This document shows positions 49,841 to 62,420 of a stretch of DNA of 64,000 bases, in pieces; the stretch's first letter is position 1; every line of letters starts with the position of its first letter. The notes under the pieces were generated by a model, which saw only the letters and a list, made by a program, of their open reading frames with translations, did no database searches and was not told the origin of the DNA. Source of the DNA: Pyxicephalus adspersus (lineage: Eukaryota > Chordata > Amphibia > Anura > Pyxicephalidae); assembly GCF_032062135.1 (NCBI RefSeq), contig NC_092859.1:127801459-127865458 (forward strand), written 5' to 3'. Position numbers and translations under genes: made by a program.

Positions 49841-50544
49841 CCTCTGAAGAATTATTAATAAATTATTAAGAATGAGAAAATTACTACACAACTACAGACT
49901 GAATAAAATAGAATGTTTTATGTGTGGCACACTTAATGTGCCACAAGCAGGCATAGAAATAATAAAGACGTGCTAAATAAAATAAAAAACTGAAAGTTTT
50001 AATAGCAGATTGCATGGTGCAACCTGTTAAAGCAGAAGGATAAAGGTGGTATGCTGTGATAGTGACAGGCCTAGAGAGAACATACAATACAGTAACCTTA
50101 TTCTCTGGACATCTGAAATGTTAAATACAATGGCTTTTCTGACTGTATAGTATGCAACTTTCATATTCCTATATTAAAGAACCTAAGGAATAAAAGTGTA
50201 ATACCGTACTTTAGGGTATAGATATCCAGGAAACGTATGTTCATTAAATAGGCTTAGCAGGCCCTGTAACATATAGTAAACTTCTGGTGATGCTGCTACT
50301 AAAACTTTTTACTTTTTTAAACCCCTTTCTTCAGTGTTGTCACCCTTTCCAGCTGCTGTACCCATTTGCACCACAACTGTGCATGAGCATAAAAGAAGCT
50401 GGCAAACCCATCAGAGTTTTCATCTCCTTGCTCATCCACACAGTGCTTTTGTGATGTGTAGTTTCTGAATCAGCTTGTACACTTTTAATGGCCTGTGCAC
50501 ATTATCACAACCCCTAATTAAGATGTAAATATTACTACCCCTTT

Positions 50545-50600
50545 TCTCTCCCTTACATTTTTTAAGGGTTACTCAGGGGTAAAAAACTTGAGAAATTATG
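50545..50600 (+). repeat. Dispersed repeat family A, 3' fragment
   Basis: TTAAGGGTTACTCAGGGGTA followed by AAAAAACTTGAGAAATTATG matches only the right end of the copy at 34989-35193. Confidence 0.5.
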
Positions 50601-50937
50601 TTGTGTAACATAAATAGACTACGCTACACCATTGCATGCTAACGGACATCACAACATACATCTATGTGACTGGGAATTATAGTGTACCTAAATTCAAGTA
50701 CACTTTTAAACTTTAACTATAACTTAGCTTCCCTCGCAAAGACAGTTTTAAACATGTTTGTAAATCTCAAGGGGTTTAATAAAAATGTGTCATATTCAAA
50801 GACTATGCAGTAATGTTATTTACAGAATTTGAAGAAAGCAAGATGGCAGCTTTCATGAAACTGAGAAATCCTTTTTGTCAGCTCTGTCCAGCAAGCTGAA
50901 TTTATACTGTGCACTAGTAAATCAATGCTATTTAGGC

Positions 50938-51215
50938 AGTGTTTACCTTTCTACACCCAAAGAACCTGTAAAAAAATTTTCAGGTCTCTGAGAACCAATT
51001 ACCTTTTAAATTGGTGGCCAGTGTAAATAATGCCCCCTTACATTTAAATTATAAATTTATAAACAAGTAAAAACATTATTAGAGTCATGCAGCTGGCACT
51101 GCCAAGTGGCATGGCCCTGGAACTATGCAGGCATCATCAAATGGGAGGTTGATCAGCCACAGTTTAAGTAACTTCTAGCAACCTCTGGAGAAACTCTGGT
51201 TGAGAATGGATATAT
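50938..51215 (-). repeat. Dispersed repeat family A, copy 3 (reverse)
   Basis: On the minus strand it reads CATTCTCAACCAGAGTTTCT, CCAGAGGTTGCTAGAAGTTA, then after an expanded middle AGAGACCTGAAAATTTTTTT, GGTTCTTTGGGTGTAGAAAG. The middle includes two CAC-rich blocks (ACTGGCCACCAAT) not seen in copy 1, so this is the fuller copy. Confidence 0.6.
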
Positions 51216-54200
51216 TTAGGTAGGTAGAAAATGTCAGAGATGATCAATTGAAAAAAATTGTTTAGTTCAAATTTGCATAAAAGAGTAATTAAATTATATT
51301 GAACTAGTAGGATAATTCTGAAAAAAAAAACAGACGTACCTTTACTAACATAGCTAATAAAAATAAATAACAATACTTTATTACTTGCATAGAAAATAAC
51401 TACACACTGTAGAATGTTCACTGGCAATAACATAAAATTCTTTCAGCTGATATTTAATAATGTATTCCATTGTAACGTAGATGCTTCCATTATGGAGTGG
51501 CTCAAAAGATCTATAGTTTTATTGCTTAATAGGAAATATACACTAACTGGAATAAATAAACCTCAGCAAACAGCAGAGCTAGATTGACAGGACAATCTAT
51601 GTGAAATGCAATGTCTGAAAATATTAGCAGTTTTCTCATCCATAAGTAAACTCTTCTGGAATTACAGTTGACTTCCCTTGTGAATTTCTTTCAATGAAAA
51701 TGCCTAAATAATTGTAAAAGTTGTCCTGGGAAAATGTCTTATACTAATTTTGAAAAACAGATTTGCATCCCAGCTTTATCTTGAAAGAGACCTTGTCACC
51801 ACATTATGTCCTGCTGACTAAACACATGCTGGCTCTGCGTAGTAAATGTACTTACAGTAGTTCTCTCTGCTGCATCTAATTGAGCCTGCTCAGCAGAAAT
51901 ATTAGCTCTGCTATTTTGTCAGAAATTTTACCCCATTTATGTCATCCATTAGTTTCGACTCTAGTAGAAAGACCCCATAAGGTCTTAGAAGGTGTACAGT
52001 GAAAACCCCTGCATTTTGAATGTAGCAACAGGGTCTCCTTAGAAAGTCAATATAAGCAATAGATATATAGTGTCTTCCAGACTTTTAGGAATACAGGAAT
52101 ACACTTTCTTGGCAGCCTATCTTGGCAGCCTATCTTTCATGTATGTACCTTCTTCCTACTGATCACACTACAGTACAGTAATGCAGGGACATGAATCGTT
52201 TCTTCATGAATAATGGCTACATATAAATAGACTGCTTTACAGGTGTGTATACATAAACTGAAGAGACTCAGTAGAATGTGATTTGTTAGTAGGGTTTGGA
52301 TTAGGAGGTTATCGGGACATTTGACAACTAAAGTATGTTACACGGCAGCATAGCCTGGTAAAATCAAGCATTAACAACCCTAGAAAGAAAAGCTCTGGTA
52401 AGTTGGACCATGTTCCAAGTTCTTAGCCTGTTGCTTTACCATTTAATAGTGAAATTACAGAATAGCTGCAACAGCCTTTTGTAATCTTTCCCACATTCAC
52501 CTAATGGTGGCCAGAAAATAAAAAAATACTTTTAGGTATGAGGGAACGTCCCACTTACTTACCACACCTCTTGTATAGAAAGCAGTACTGGTTGCCTAAA
52601 CAGTTAGTGTTTAGGCCGTGGTGCATGGAGGGAGGGAAGTCATAGCCCTATCTAAGCTCTGGTCCACTCTGGCTCTAGTGGGTTAATATGGTAGGGTGTG
52701 TATTACAGTGGAAATAAGCTTATTAAAAATGTAATCTGATATAATTTTTACATCAGGGTCACTTGCTGTTGCAGCTGAATTTAAAATTCTATGATTGAGG
52801 GAAGAAAATCAGATAAGAAGATCTTGATAAAGATACCAGTGTATGTGAACAGAGAACAAATTACCCACTACCAAAATAACATTGGTAGCTCTGTATAGGT
52901 AGTTAATATTATCTCTGCCAAGCCTAGATCTTGTATCATTTCAACATCATCTAATTATCCTATCCAATATTTTGGCTTTAATTGAGCCAGACAGATTTTT
53001 TTGTAAATATTTGTATGCATATTGCATTTTTTTAAAATAATAGTTTCCCAACATATGTTTAAACCTTCCTCCTATAATCTCTAATTATGACTTTTTAATT
53101 TTAATGGCCCCACTCCTCCCATGTTTTACTGTTTTCTCCAATAATGGCATAATTTAGTTATTCTTCCTTCTACCTCTACGTTTCTTTCCTCAATCAGGAA
53201 TACTCTAATAAAATTATAAATGTTGTTTATTTTCACTTTCTCTGAACTGAATGGGCTTTTTCCTACATTTATATATTTTATTAGTAATTCCATACTTTTT
53301 GCCATACTGCTCTTTAAAGAAATTGGATAAATAATGGTCATTTGACAGCATGCAACTTCTTAACATGTATTCCATTATCTGTTGTTAAAAGGTATCCATA
53401 CTTAAAAAATCCACCCAACAACATTATTTAACCTAGCCGCTCCAGCTATAAACATTGCAAGTTCTTGTAGCCCTGTACCAGCACAATGATTATGTTGACC
53501 AGCTCCAGAACATCTCTTCACGTGTGTGCAGTACCTTTCATAGATTACAATAGGACGGTCTCCTAAATGTCTTTTGTCTAGGGAAGCAGCCCCGCAGAAG
53601 TCTGAATATCTAATGTCCATACTCACAGAAGGCAGAAGGGTTCAAGTTGAGGTAAAGCTGGTGGCAAGTTACAAGATTGGTTAAGTTTGATGAACAAAGT
53701 ATACTCTGTCTAATCTCAGAACACTTTATCTTTCTTTGGCCCTGGTTTCCTGCCAATACTTGCTCCCAACCCCCCCCCAGGCCAGGCAGCATCATTTTTG
53801 TACCTAAATCCTGCGATTTTTGAATGGCACAACTAGCCTTCCCAGGCTGAAAGAAGGCTTGTTTAAAGGTGCAAACTATGGAGATGGATACGGAGATTGG
53901 TGCCTGGACAAAACATTGGCACTTGACAAGCCTTAAATTGCTAATACTCCTACTGTTCTCCAATCAAAATAGGAAAATAAGGAAGCATGATTGTAGGCAA
54001 GAAGTAATCTAATCAAGTTGAATGAAGACACTATGTACATTGGTCAGAAAATGTACCCTTTAAAAAATGGTGGGCTTTGGTCATTATAGAGGACCAAACC
54101 TTTTAAACACATGCCATCCCATAGCTGAAATAGTTTGGACACCACATCTATAAGTGCTGGGACAACTTAACTTTTTGCAATACTGTTCTGCTGCTTTTGT

Positions 54201-57200
54201 CTTTCCTTCACTTAGACTTCTCATGTACATTGGAAACAATAGCGCAATAACACACTGACATTTCAGTGCCTTCAGAATGCACTTTCCTTTCTTTTTAAAA
54301 AAAATAAATAATATCTTCAGTTATAACTGGCATTTCAGAGATCTGGCAAAGGAGGGTTGGGTGTGAAATGCTAAAATCCAGCTTTGCCTAGCATATTAAG
54401 TGCACATTTGCATACAGAAATACACTGCCAAGCCTGGTAACTGATAATGTTCACATACTGTCAGCCAAACACAGATTTGAATCATGAGTGTAGCTTGTGT
54501 AGAGGCTTTTACTGCTAGACACATTTTGGGACAAGACCAATCTTTTTTTCAGATATTGAAATTGTCAAGTTCAAGACTAACATGAAACTTAACTTTAAAG
54601 AAATTCTTCACAAAAGTGTTTACTTGGTAATTGTTTTTTATAGTATATATGTGTCCTATGTTTAGCTATTATACTTTTTTTCCTCTATGTACAGTGCTGT
54701 ACAAGTTATTGCAAATGGGGCTCTTTAGAGATGAGCTATTTAATAGGTTTTTTCCATCCATAAGTCCATAATTTATTCACATTTTGCCCCGATGATAACA
54801 TAAGGGGGCACCAAAAACAAACTAATGTGGAACTAAAGTTTCACTTTAAAAATTTGGTGTTTTAAAGTGTTCCATAGAAAGGGTCCCCCTGAATTATAGC
54901 TATAGATCAAACAGACAAATGCACCAAGGTAGTGATTTGCTCTCCAGTTTATAAGTACTACATCTAAAGCTCTCCAATCAAATTTTAGGATTAACATATA
55001 ACATATAAACATGTTTTTAACTGTTAGCCCAGTCAATAAATTGTTTGCAGACTCATACTAAAGGATTTCTCTAAAGCAGAAAAGGGAAATTGATACTATA
55101 TGAAAGTTAAATTAGAACTAGTTGATAGAGGTAGTTGATAATATAACTGGACAATTGCATACAGGGGTACAGTTTAGAAAATTTTAAGAAGACAATGGGT
55201 TATTTTTTTTTTTAAATCAGTCTTCCCCTAACTGGTGTGAAAAATGTAGTTAGAGTAAAATAACCATGACAATTTATTTTACAACTGTGCATGAGGAAAA
55301 ATTAGTTTTGATGTGTTAACAGCCTCTTTAAATTTTTGTCGGTAAGATGGATTTGACTATAATTTTAGCCACTGTGGTTTGCTTATCTGTCATTTCAATC
55401 TGGGCAAAAAAAAGAGTTAAAATACTAATAACAACTGCTATGCAATTATAGGATAAGAGGGCCTCTACTCACTGTCTCCAGAGCATGGCTGCTGCAGCCA
55501 CAACATATTCCTCACTCATGTCATTTTATCTCTTCTTAAACTCCCTAGGGAGTTATCATTAACCAGTTCTGCTGCTTATCAATTATGCAAACCATTCCAA
55601 GGAAAACAGCCTGGTGCCAAAAGGCAAAGACAAAAATCTTATGCATTTATTGCAAGACTAAACCTTTGCTCCATGCTCATGCTGAGATGTAAAATGTTAT
55701 AGGATACATTAGACTTCATCTAAATTGTACTCAATGGTTCATAAAACAATGTTTGGCTCAGCAACAAATCTGAATCATTAACCTATTTCTTTACACTTAG
55801 GACTTCTTACACATAGGAAAACATACAGGGCTTTACTAGAATTTATTAAATGTTGTTTTTACAGTAGTTCTTATGTTTTTAATTTAGCAGCAGGTTTGTT
55901 CCTTGCAAGGAAGGTGAATTCAAAGGCCAACTTACTGTGACTGGAAGCAATTTACTTTATGTGATGTGTGACAAGCTCCCTAACAAACACAAATATATTA
56001 TTTCCAAAGCCTAATGAGATCTTCAATTTGCTCCCAACAATATGCTACCCAGTGCCAATTGCTTCATCATGATTTCCAATTCGGGAAGAAGAACCGTTTA
56101 CTGTCATTAACCTCAGAACAATGCATTTCAGTTTCTTCATGCTACATATTACTTGATACTTCCAGATAATTATTCATTGAGTATACTAATACAAAATAAT
56201 ACATTTTTTTTCACTTTTTTTTAATATCAGGGCTGACGATTTTTTCTCAGGCCCTTCTACAGGCAAACCCTGTCTATTGTCAAGTGCTTGATCGAGGCAG
56301 GCTTGCTGATGACAATGGTGGAACATGTTCTCATTAGACAGGTATAGCTATTAATAATCATTTTTTGGAAGCCAGTACGATAGGGCAACAATTCAGGATA
56401 GGAATTCAGAGACAGAGCATTACAAAAAGTGTCTGAACTTGGAAGGATCACCAGGAAATTCTTTAATGAAACCGATTACAAAATATTAGTTAGCTGCATA
56501 TTGAATTTTACTGCCAGTTATTACAAAAGGGTTTGTCTAGCAATAATATATGATATTAGTATTGTTTAGTATTGTTTATTTTTTTTTATTTTTCACTAAA
56601 CATGGCTCCCATGTTTTGTACAATACATTGCCTAATATCTTAGGGTCTATTTGCCAAGTAGAGGATAAGACAGTATACATAGCATTGTACTAGTTGTACA
56701 TTTGCACATTTATTTGCAGCAACTGCATCATCACATTTGGGCAGTGTGAAGGGGATAGGTACAGTACAATATAGGTAGGTGTAAACTTATGATACCTGCT
56801 ATCAGAGATGAATTGTACTTCGCCTAGTCCAGAAAAAGTACAGGCTTATTTTAACCTTTTTTCTTAAATGAGCATGAACTCTGCTGATCACTTGGCAAAT
56901 AATTTGACAAAAAATGCTCTACCCAATTTGAGAGCATTCAATTACTTTAACCAAACTCTAAGGGTATAATCTCTGGGGTAAATAATTTCTGAATGCATTG
57001 TAAGCTTTTAATGTGTTTGTACATGGTGCCCGCTAGTGCACTTTGCAAGTATGTCCTATATGCTCAAGTATGCGCAAGTATGTCCCATACTTGATTTTTA
57101 GGTTGCCAAGCTGAGGGCTTGCCGTTTCAAATATGGTGTTGCCCAAAACATCAGAGGTTCTGGATATCTGTATATCTGGATATCAGTGGTCTATATGGTC

Positions 57201-57537
57201 CTGGACAAATCCATACCCAACAACCCTAAAGTAGCCTTTCTAAATGTCAAGCCCCCTGGATTGCACTAAAATCTATCATTGTTTACTTATCTTTTTTTTT
57301 ATGGAAGTCAGACAAGTTTTGGCCAAGGCATAGTGGGCAACAGTGCCAAGAAACTCTTAAGGTAAATGTAAGATGTTCTTTTGAATGAAAAACCGTCAGT
57401 GCAAAGTGTGGGAACCCTGGATAGCACATGACCATTAAACTTTTATCGATCCTTATTGGTCGTTTAGCTTTCTCCAGTCCATGTTCTAGACTCTAGAATC
57501 TAGAGGCTTGCAAAATGGACAGAAATGCAAAATGGCC

Positions 57538-57715
57538 CTCCTATTGTGTGCTACATCCCCCACCATTGTAAGCTCTTTTGAGCAGAGTCCTCCTCCTCCT
57601 GCATCATTGTTTGTATTTGTTGCTTGCATCCCTTAATGTACAGCACTGCATATGTTGGAGCTATATAACTAATGTTTAATATTACTGTTTGTAATAATAA
57701 CAATAAAACTGGTCC
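57538..57715 (+). repeat. Second copy of the 3'-tail repeat
   Basis: This copy has CTATTGTGTGCTACATC, TTGTAAGCTCTTTTGAGCAG, TCCTCCTCCTCCTGCATCA, AATGTACAGCACTGCATATG and GAGCTATATAA before an AAT-rich end. It is parallel to the copy at 1-203, with the same block order, and is moderately diverged from it. Confidence 0.75.
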
Positions 57716-58058
57716 CCACTGCACTTCCCCCGCCATTTCTACCTAGGTTTGTCATCTTTCTCTTCTCTTCCCTTTTCCCTTCTTACTACTTTTTTCCTTA
57801 ATCTTCTTGCTGCTCCTAAGTTGTGACTGTTTACTCATTTCCTGAAATGTATGGCTTTACCACATGCCTAGTTCTAGGTATTTTGTTATATTTATATATA
57901 TTGTAACACCAAGGCAGGATTGGAGGTGGAAGAGAGATATATTTGCCCAGGATTCCTCTTCTGTGTTAAGTAGCAGGTGGAAGACTCTCACCTCTGAGAT
58001 AATTAATGAAGAAGCACTGAGGGTGGGGATATAACATGGAGCCAGGAGCTCAGTCAGT
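57716..58058. other. Unclassified sequence, possible LTR start
   Basis: From about 57902 the sequence TGTAACACCAAGGCAGG resembles the TG-start of an LTR, followed by GGGATATAACATGGAGCC and the 40-bp minisatellite. No matching CA end with a target duplication was found. Confidence 0.25.
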
Positions 58059-58290
58059 AGCTCTGTTTAGAGAGAAAGACAGGTGGACTGTGTGAGGGAG
58101 CTCTGTTTGGAGAGACACAGACAGGGGCTCTGTGTGAGGGAGCTCTGCAGGGAGACACAGACAGGGGTTCTGTGTGAGGGAGCTCTGCTTGGAAACGCAG
58201 ACAGTCGGTCTGTGTGAGGGAGCTCTGCTGAGAGACTCAGAAAGTCGGTCTGGGTGAGTGAGCTCAAGTCGGTCTGTGTAAGTAAGATCG
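58059..58290. repeat. Minisatellite with 40-bp unit
   Basis: AGCTCTG recurs at 58059, 58099, 58141, 58181 and 58221, and AGCTC again at 58261, so the period is 40-42 bp. Units share GACACAGACAGGGG and TCTGTGTGAGGG. The open frame seen on the minus strand here reflects the repeat, not a gene. The block lies in a stretch starting TGTAACACC at about 57902 that might be an LTR, but no second end was found. Confidence 0.88.
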
Positions 58291-58500
58291 AAAGTGAGTA
58301 GAAGGTTGCTGAAAGCTTGTTTTTGAGCTGACAGGGAGAAGCCCTTCAGCTGATAGACAGGAACGTCTGATGTATAGTAAGTGCCGGACAGGCAAGGTTT
58401 TCTTTTGCTGTTGTTGTTATTTTATCTGCAACCTTCAATAACTAGAATTATATAAAACAAAATTCAGGTTGTCGAAAAAATTGATTTTTTTTGTTTATTA

Positions 58501-59169
58501 CCCTGTTTCCCCGATTATAAGGCACTCTCTTATATTTTTTGAAATGCCAAAATATGCACTGGGTCTTATTTTCAGGGGATGTCTTATTTTTCCATGAAGA
58601 AGACTACAGTACACATTTATTGTTGAAAGTCACTCATGATCACTCATGTTCCATTGATTGTCCCCTTCTGATCACTCATGTGCCGTTCATATTCCCCTTC
58701 TGATCACTCATGTGCCGTTCAAATTCCCCTTCTGATCACTCTATGCCATTGATTGTCCCCTTCTGATCACTCTATGCAATGATTGTCCCCTTCTGATCAC
58801 TATGAAATGATTGTCCTCTTCTGATCACTATGAAATGATTGTCCTCTTCTGATCACTATGAAATGATTGTCCCCTTCTGATCACTTACCCGTAATTAAGT
58901 GCAGGGATCTCCGTTAGGGCAGGGATCAGCAGCTTGCTTACTTGTTCAGAATCGTGTGCAGGCTTTTTACTTTCAGTTTGGCTCAGGAATAGACACGCCC
59001 TGCAGCCAGCATCAAAGACACACACACTGCAGCCAGCATAAAGGACACACACGCAGGATCAGATATATGGAGCTGTCTTTTAAACGGGTGAGTGTCTTAT
59101 TTTAATTATTTTTTTAAAAATCGGGGGTGGCTTACTTAATGGGGATGTCCTAAAATCAGGGAAACACGG
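58501..59169. mobile_element. TA-flanked MITE containing a minisatellite
   Basis: The left end reads CCCTGTTTCCCCGATTATAA and the right end, on the minus strand, CCGTGTTTCCCTGATTTTAG. TA flanks both sides (58499-58500 and 59170-59171). Near the left end is GGTCTTATTTTCAGGGGATG, echoed at the right by GTGTCTTATTTTAATTATTT and GGGATGTCC. The 669-bp body carries a 28-bp-unit minisatellite and a short duplication of TGCAGCCAGCAT. It encodes no transposase. The expanded middle accounts for its length relative to its short ends. Confidence 0.78.
58630..58888. repeat. Minisatellite with 28-bp unit inside the MITE
   Basis: The sequence repeats TGATCACTATGAAATGATTG followed by TCCTCTTC (28 bp) at least three times near 58790-58880. 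To the left, longer variants carry CATGTGCCGTTCA or CTATGCCATTGA. About seven or eight units share CCCCTTCTGATCACT. Copies become more alike toward the right. Confidence 0.88.
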
Positions 59170-61904
59170 TATGTAGTCTAAGTTTTAGCATGGACCTGAC
59201 TTTACAACCCAAGAAATGTTTTTTTTTCAATCACACATTTATGCAGATTTGCAGCTATATATGTTATTTGCTGCAATAAAACTATGTATTTTTTAAACAG
59301 TAAAATACATTATTCCTGCTTTCTACTCATGTCAAATACATTTCTCATCAGCTTTTAGGTTTGGCTAACAAAGTAGGTGGACCTTCATTGTCAGGATTGG
59401 TTTTATTATAGTGGGTATGGTAATGGATGTTCAGTAATACTCTACAATTTGTTTATGCATATGACATGTGTCTATTAATGGTTTTCTACTGTAGCTGTAT
59501 CTATGTATGCATACTATTTATATTTATTTTAGCCCTGATAAAGAGACCTCTCTTTGGGCCTGAAAATGAGTTGGATGTCATATTGTTTGAAACATTTGAA
59601 TATATTAATAGCTTTTAAAACACAACACTTACTCTTTTTACTCTCTTCAGTTTTACATGCTTTTACATATCAGTTGAATTTTACCTTGGGTATGTGAATG
59701 TTAGTCTTCATTGCACAATATACAACAGGTCTTTTATAAAAGACTGAATTACCTTTTCTAAAAAAAGTTGTGTTGAAATCTATTTTTAACAAATGCTATG
59801 TATTCTACTTTGTGTAAAAATGTCATGCTGAAACAAAATGAACACATTTAAACTTATTTGGAATCAACAAAAAATATATTCTGGTAATATATTTTTAACA
59901 GCTATCAATGTGGATTGAATAACCCCAAAGTGTGCAGATATATAAGCATTCTATGCAGCAACCAAATGACTGATATGGGAGTGAGAAATGAGACATGAAT
60001 AATTCAGAACTGAGGAACAATTCACATTTACTGATGCTTGTTTTATAAATGGATTTGCACTGCAGGAAACAAAATCATCACTGTTTCATCACTGACTTTC
60101 CATACATAGACGTCTTACGGTGGGTTCATAATCTTTTGCATTCAAATTTTTAAAATCAAAAGAATGGGCTTGTTTTTTTATGTATGCCTAATTGCCTCTT
60201 TTTATTTTTTTCAGTTTTCTAGAAGTCCTGAAATCATAAATAATAATAATAAAAATATATTAAAATAAAAGCAACAAAATCAAGCAATAGTAGAGAAAAT
60301 TCTGAAAAAGGGTAATCAATTGTATTCTGTGAATCTAGCCCTGTACCTGTTCTTTTTCTTTTTATTTTAAAAGCATCATTTACCAGAAGAAGGTCCTGCA
60401 ACACAGACAGAAATTTCCCGACATGTGTGAACTAAGATGTGGTTGGAAGGGAGCTGTTGGAAGCGTGTGGATTCAAATCAAGATACTATGCACAACAAAA
60501 TTTGATTCTACAATGAATTCTACTTCATCAATATAAAATGAATTAAATATATAGGAATACATTCTATGAACTGATGTTTAACCTTCAAAACATGTACAAC
60601 AGATCACATTGAAAGAACCCGTTACACAGAGGAAATAAGACATATCACTAGAATTTATCCCAGAGTTCTCCTTAAATTAAACATCTATATCTCTACATCT
60701 CCAAGGCAATGTTCAGGATGGGTAAGGTGCTACTTCTAGCATCTCACCAGTGGCAGCCTATTGAAAATTGATTGGAGGGGTAGTGAGTGGTTTAGTACTA
60801 AACCCACCTGCCATGCACTGTAAAATGTTGAAATTTCTCAAGAACTAGAGCAGCACCAGAGTGCCAGTCTCCAGGAGCTGCACGGGAATACCCATTCCCA
60901 CTATCAGCCTGAACATAACCTTACAGCAGCAACTTGTAGGGGGATAAATAAATGGTTGATGTCATCCTTCTGCTGAGGAGATCCCAAGAAACATACTAGA
61001 GTACTTAAAATCTGGTGAGAAGATGCTAAAAGACATACATTCTCAATCACATTTTAGGTATTCAAAATTCTCCAGATTTTGCTGTAAGAAGGATGACCTC
61101 ACCTTACCTAGCAGCTGCAGAAGGAAACTGAGGGATAACTAAGTATTGTAATCACTCCCTAAACCTTTGATTTTTGTCTAGTTTTCTTATAGGGAAGGTG
61201 TGACCATTTAAAAATCTATTTTGGCTTTCATACCTAAAAAGCTTAATTAAAGTTTAATTAAAACTGTGTTTTAGAAAAAACAAATTACATACTTTTTTAG
61301 ACTTAGTGATGTCATAACTATGTCTCTGTTATGTAAATATTTAAATGCCATCATAGCTGAATGTCGGGCTGGGAAAGGAGACATTTCTAGGCTGGATGCA
61401 TTTTCAGGCACACTGAATTAGTTAATGCCTAAAAGATCCTGAAACTCCAAGTTTGAAAAAAATTGAGATCCAATGAATGAAGAGGACATTACAAAGACAG
61501 TAATGTTGGGATGAAAAGGACCAATTGACGATGGATATCTTCCAGCAACCTGCAACTTCAAATGCACACTTGCGACTTCTTGCAAATTCTAATAGAAACT
61601 GTGAAAAGTTTACACAGGGCAGTGAAATCAGAATTAACAATTTCAGGAGCCTGTACAACAGTGAAAGATTGACAGTAAGGCTGAACTTGAACACTAAAAA
61701 TCATCAATAAAATTTTTTAGTAAATACATCAAATTTTGCTGGATGTAGAGCATAACAGCAGTATTTTCTTCTGTCTCACAAAGAATCAATTGTTGGGCAT
61801 TTATTAGTTGGCTACATGAAAAACCAAAAGAAAATGTATATGTAGACAGCAGGTTACCTCGAGGTTCCAAGTGGTTTTATGCATTTTACAAATTACTATG
61901 AAGT
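59170..61904. other. Non-coding, no gene recognised
   Basis: AT-rich sequence without recognised repeats or exons. Confidence 0.45.
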
Positions 61905-62389
61905 CAGGCCTGTAGCGAGCAAGGAAAGGAGCATAGTGGAAGGCCAGTATGACTGGGCAAACAAGAAGCAGGCAGCATAGGGTAAATTTCTAGTGAGAAT
62001 GAGCAAAAGGGGGAAGGGGGAGCGGGTAGGAGGAATAGGAGGGGTCAGTAGGTATTAAAAGGTCAGGAAAAGGAAGTAAAAGTCTTTTCGCAAGGGACAG
62101 CTAACAGAGAAAGTTTTCCCGCCCTCCCTCCCTTCCTTTTGGTTGTTATTGAGTACAGTATCGGGTGGTAAGGTTGTCTGTGGTTGGCGGTTGAGATACT
62201 CAAGGGGAGTGGGCTGTTTTTATGTTAATTATATTGGGGGGACCCATCTAAGGTACGGGGACTCTGGTTTGGTGTAATTTGTTGGTGGGTCTGCACAAGA
62301 AATGTTTATTTTCGTTCCCGAGCTGGAAGTATGGGTGACCGGGGGCAACTGGTTTGTAAGGTGCAGACCCAAAAGGTAAAAATTGTGGC

Positions 62390-62390
<1 letters not shown>
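61905..62390 (+). repeat. G-rich dispersed repeat, copy 2 (family unknown)
   Basis: This copy has GGGGGAAGGGGGAGCGGG, GTTTTCCCGCCCTCCCTCCC, GTTGGCGGTTGAGAT and TTAATTATATTGGGGGGACC followed by CATCTAAGGT. The order matches the 42.8-kb copy but spacing differs. It ends at a TA-repeat at 62391. Confidence 0.5.

Positions 62391-62417
<27 letters not shown>
62391..62417. repeat. (TA)n microsatellite
   Basis: About 13 TA units occur, directly at the right edge of the second G-rich repeat. Confidence 0.95.

Positions 62418-62420
<3 letters not shown>

Larger units (their letters stand above)
48014..57537. other. Non-coding with scattered repeats
   Basis: Apart from the MITE at 49417-49645, the CA repeat and two copies of repeat family A, nothing was recognised. 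The longest frames, near 49.4-49.7 and 53.6-54.0 kb, are on the minus strand; the first one translates the MITE. Confidence 0.45.

Noticed and set aside
58067..58267. Minus-strand frame with SSLTQ repeats
   Set aside because: It is a translation of the 40-bp minisatellite; the period is not a multiple of three, so the protein repeat does not hold its frame.
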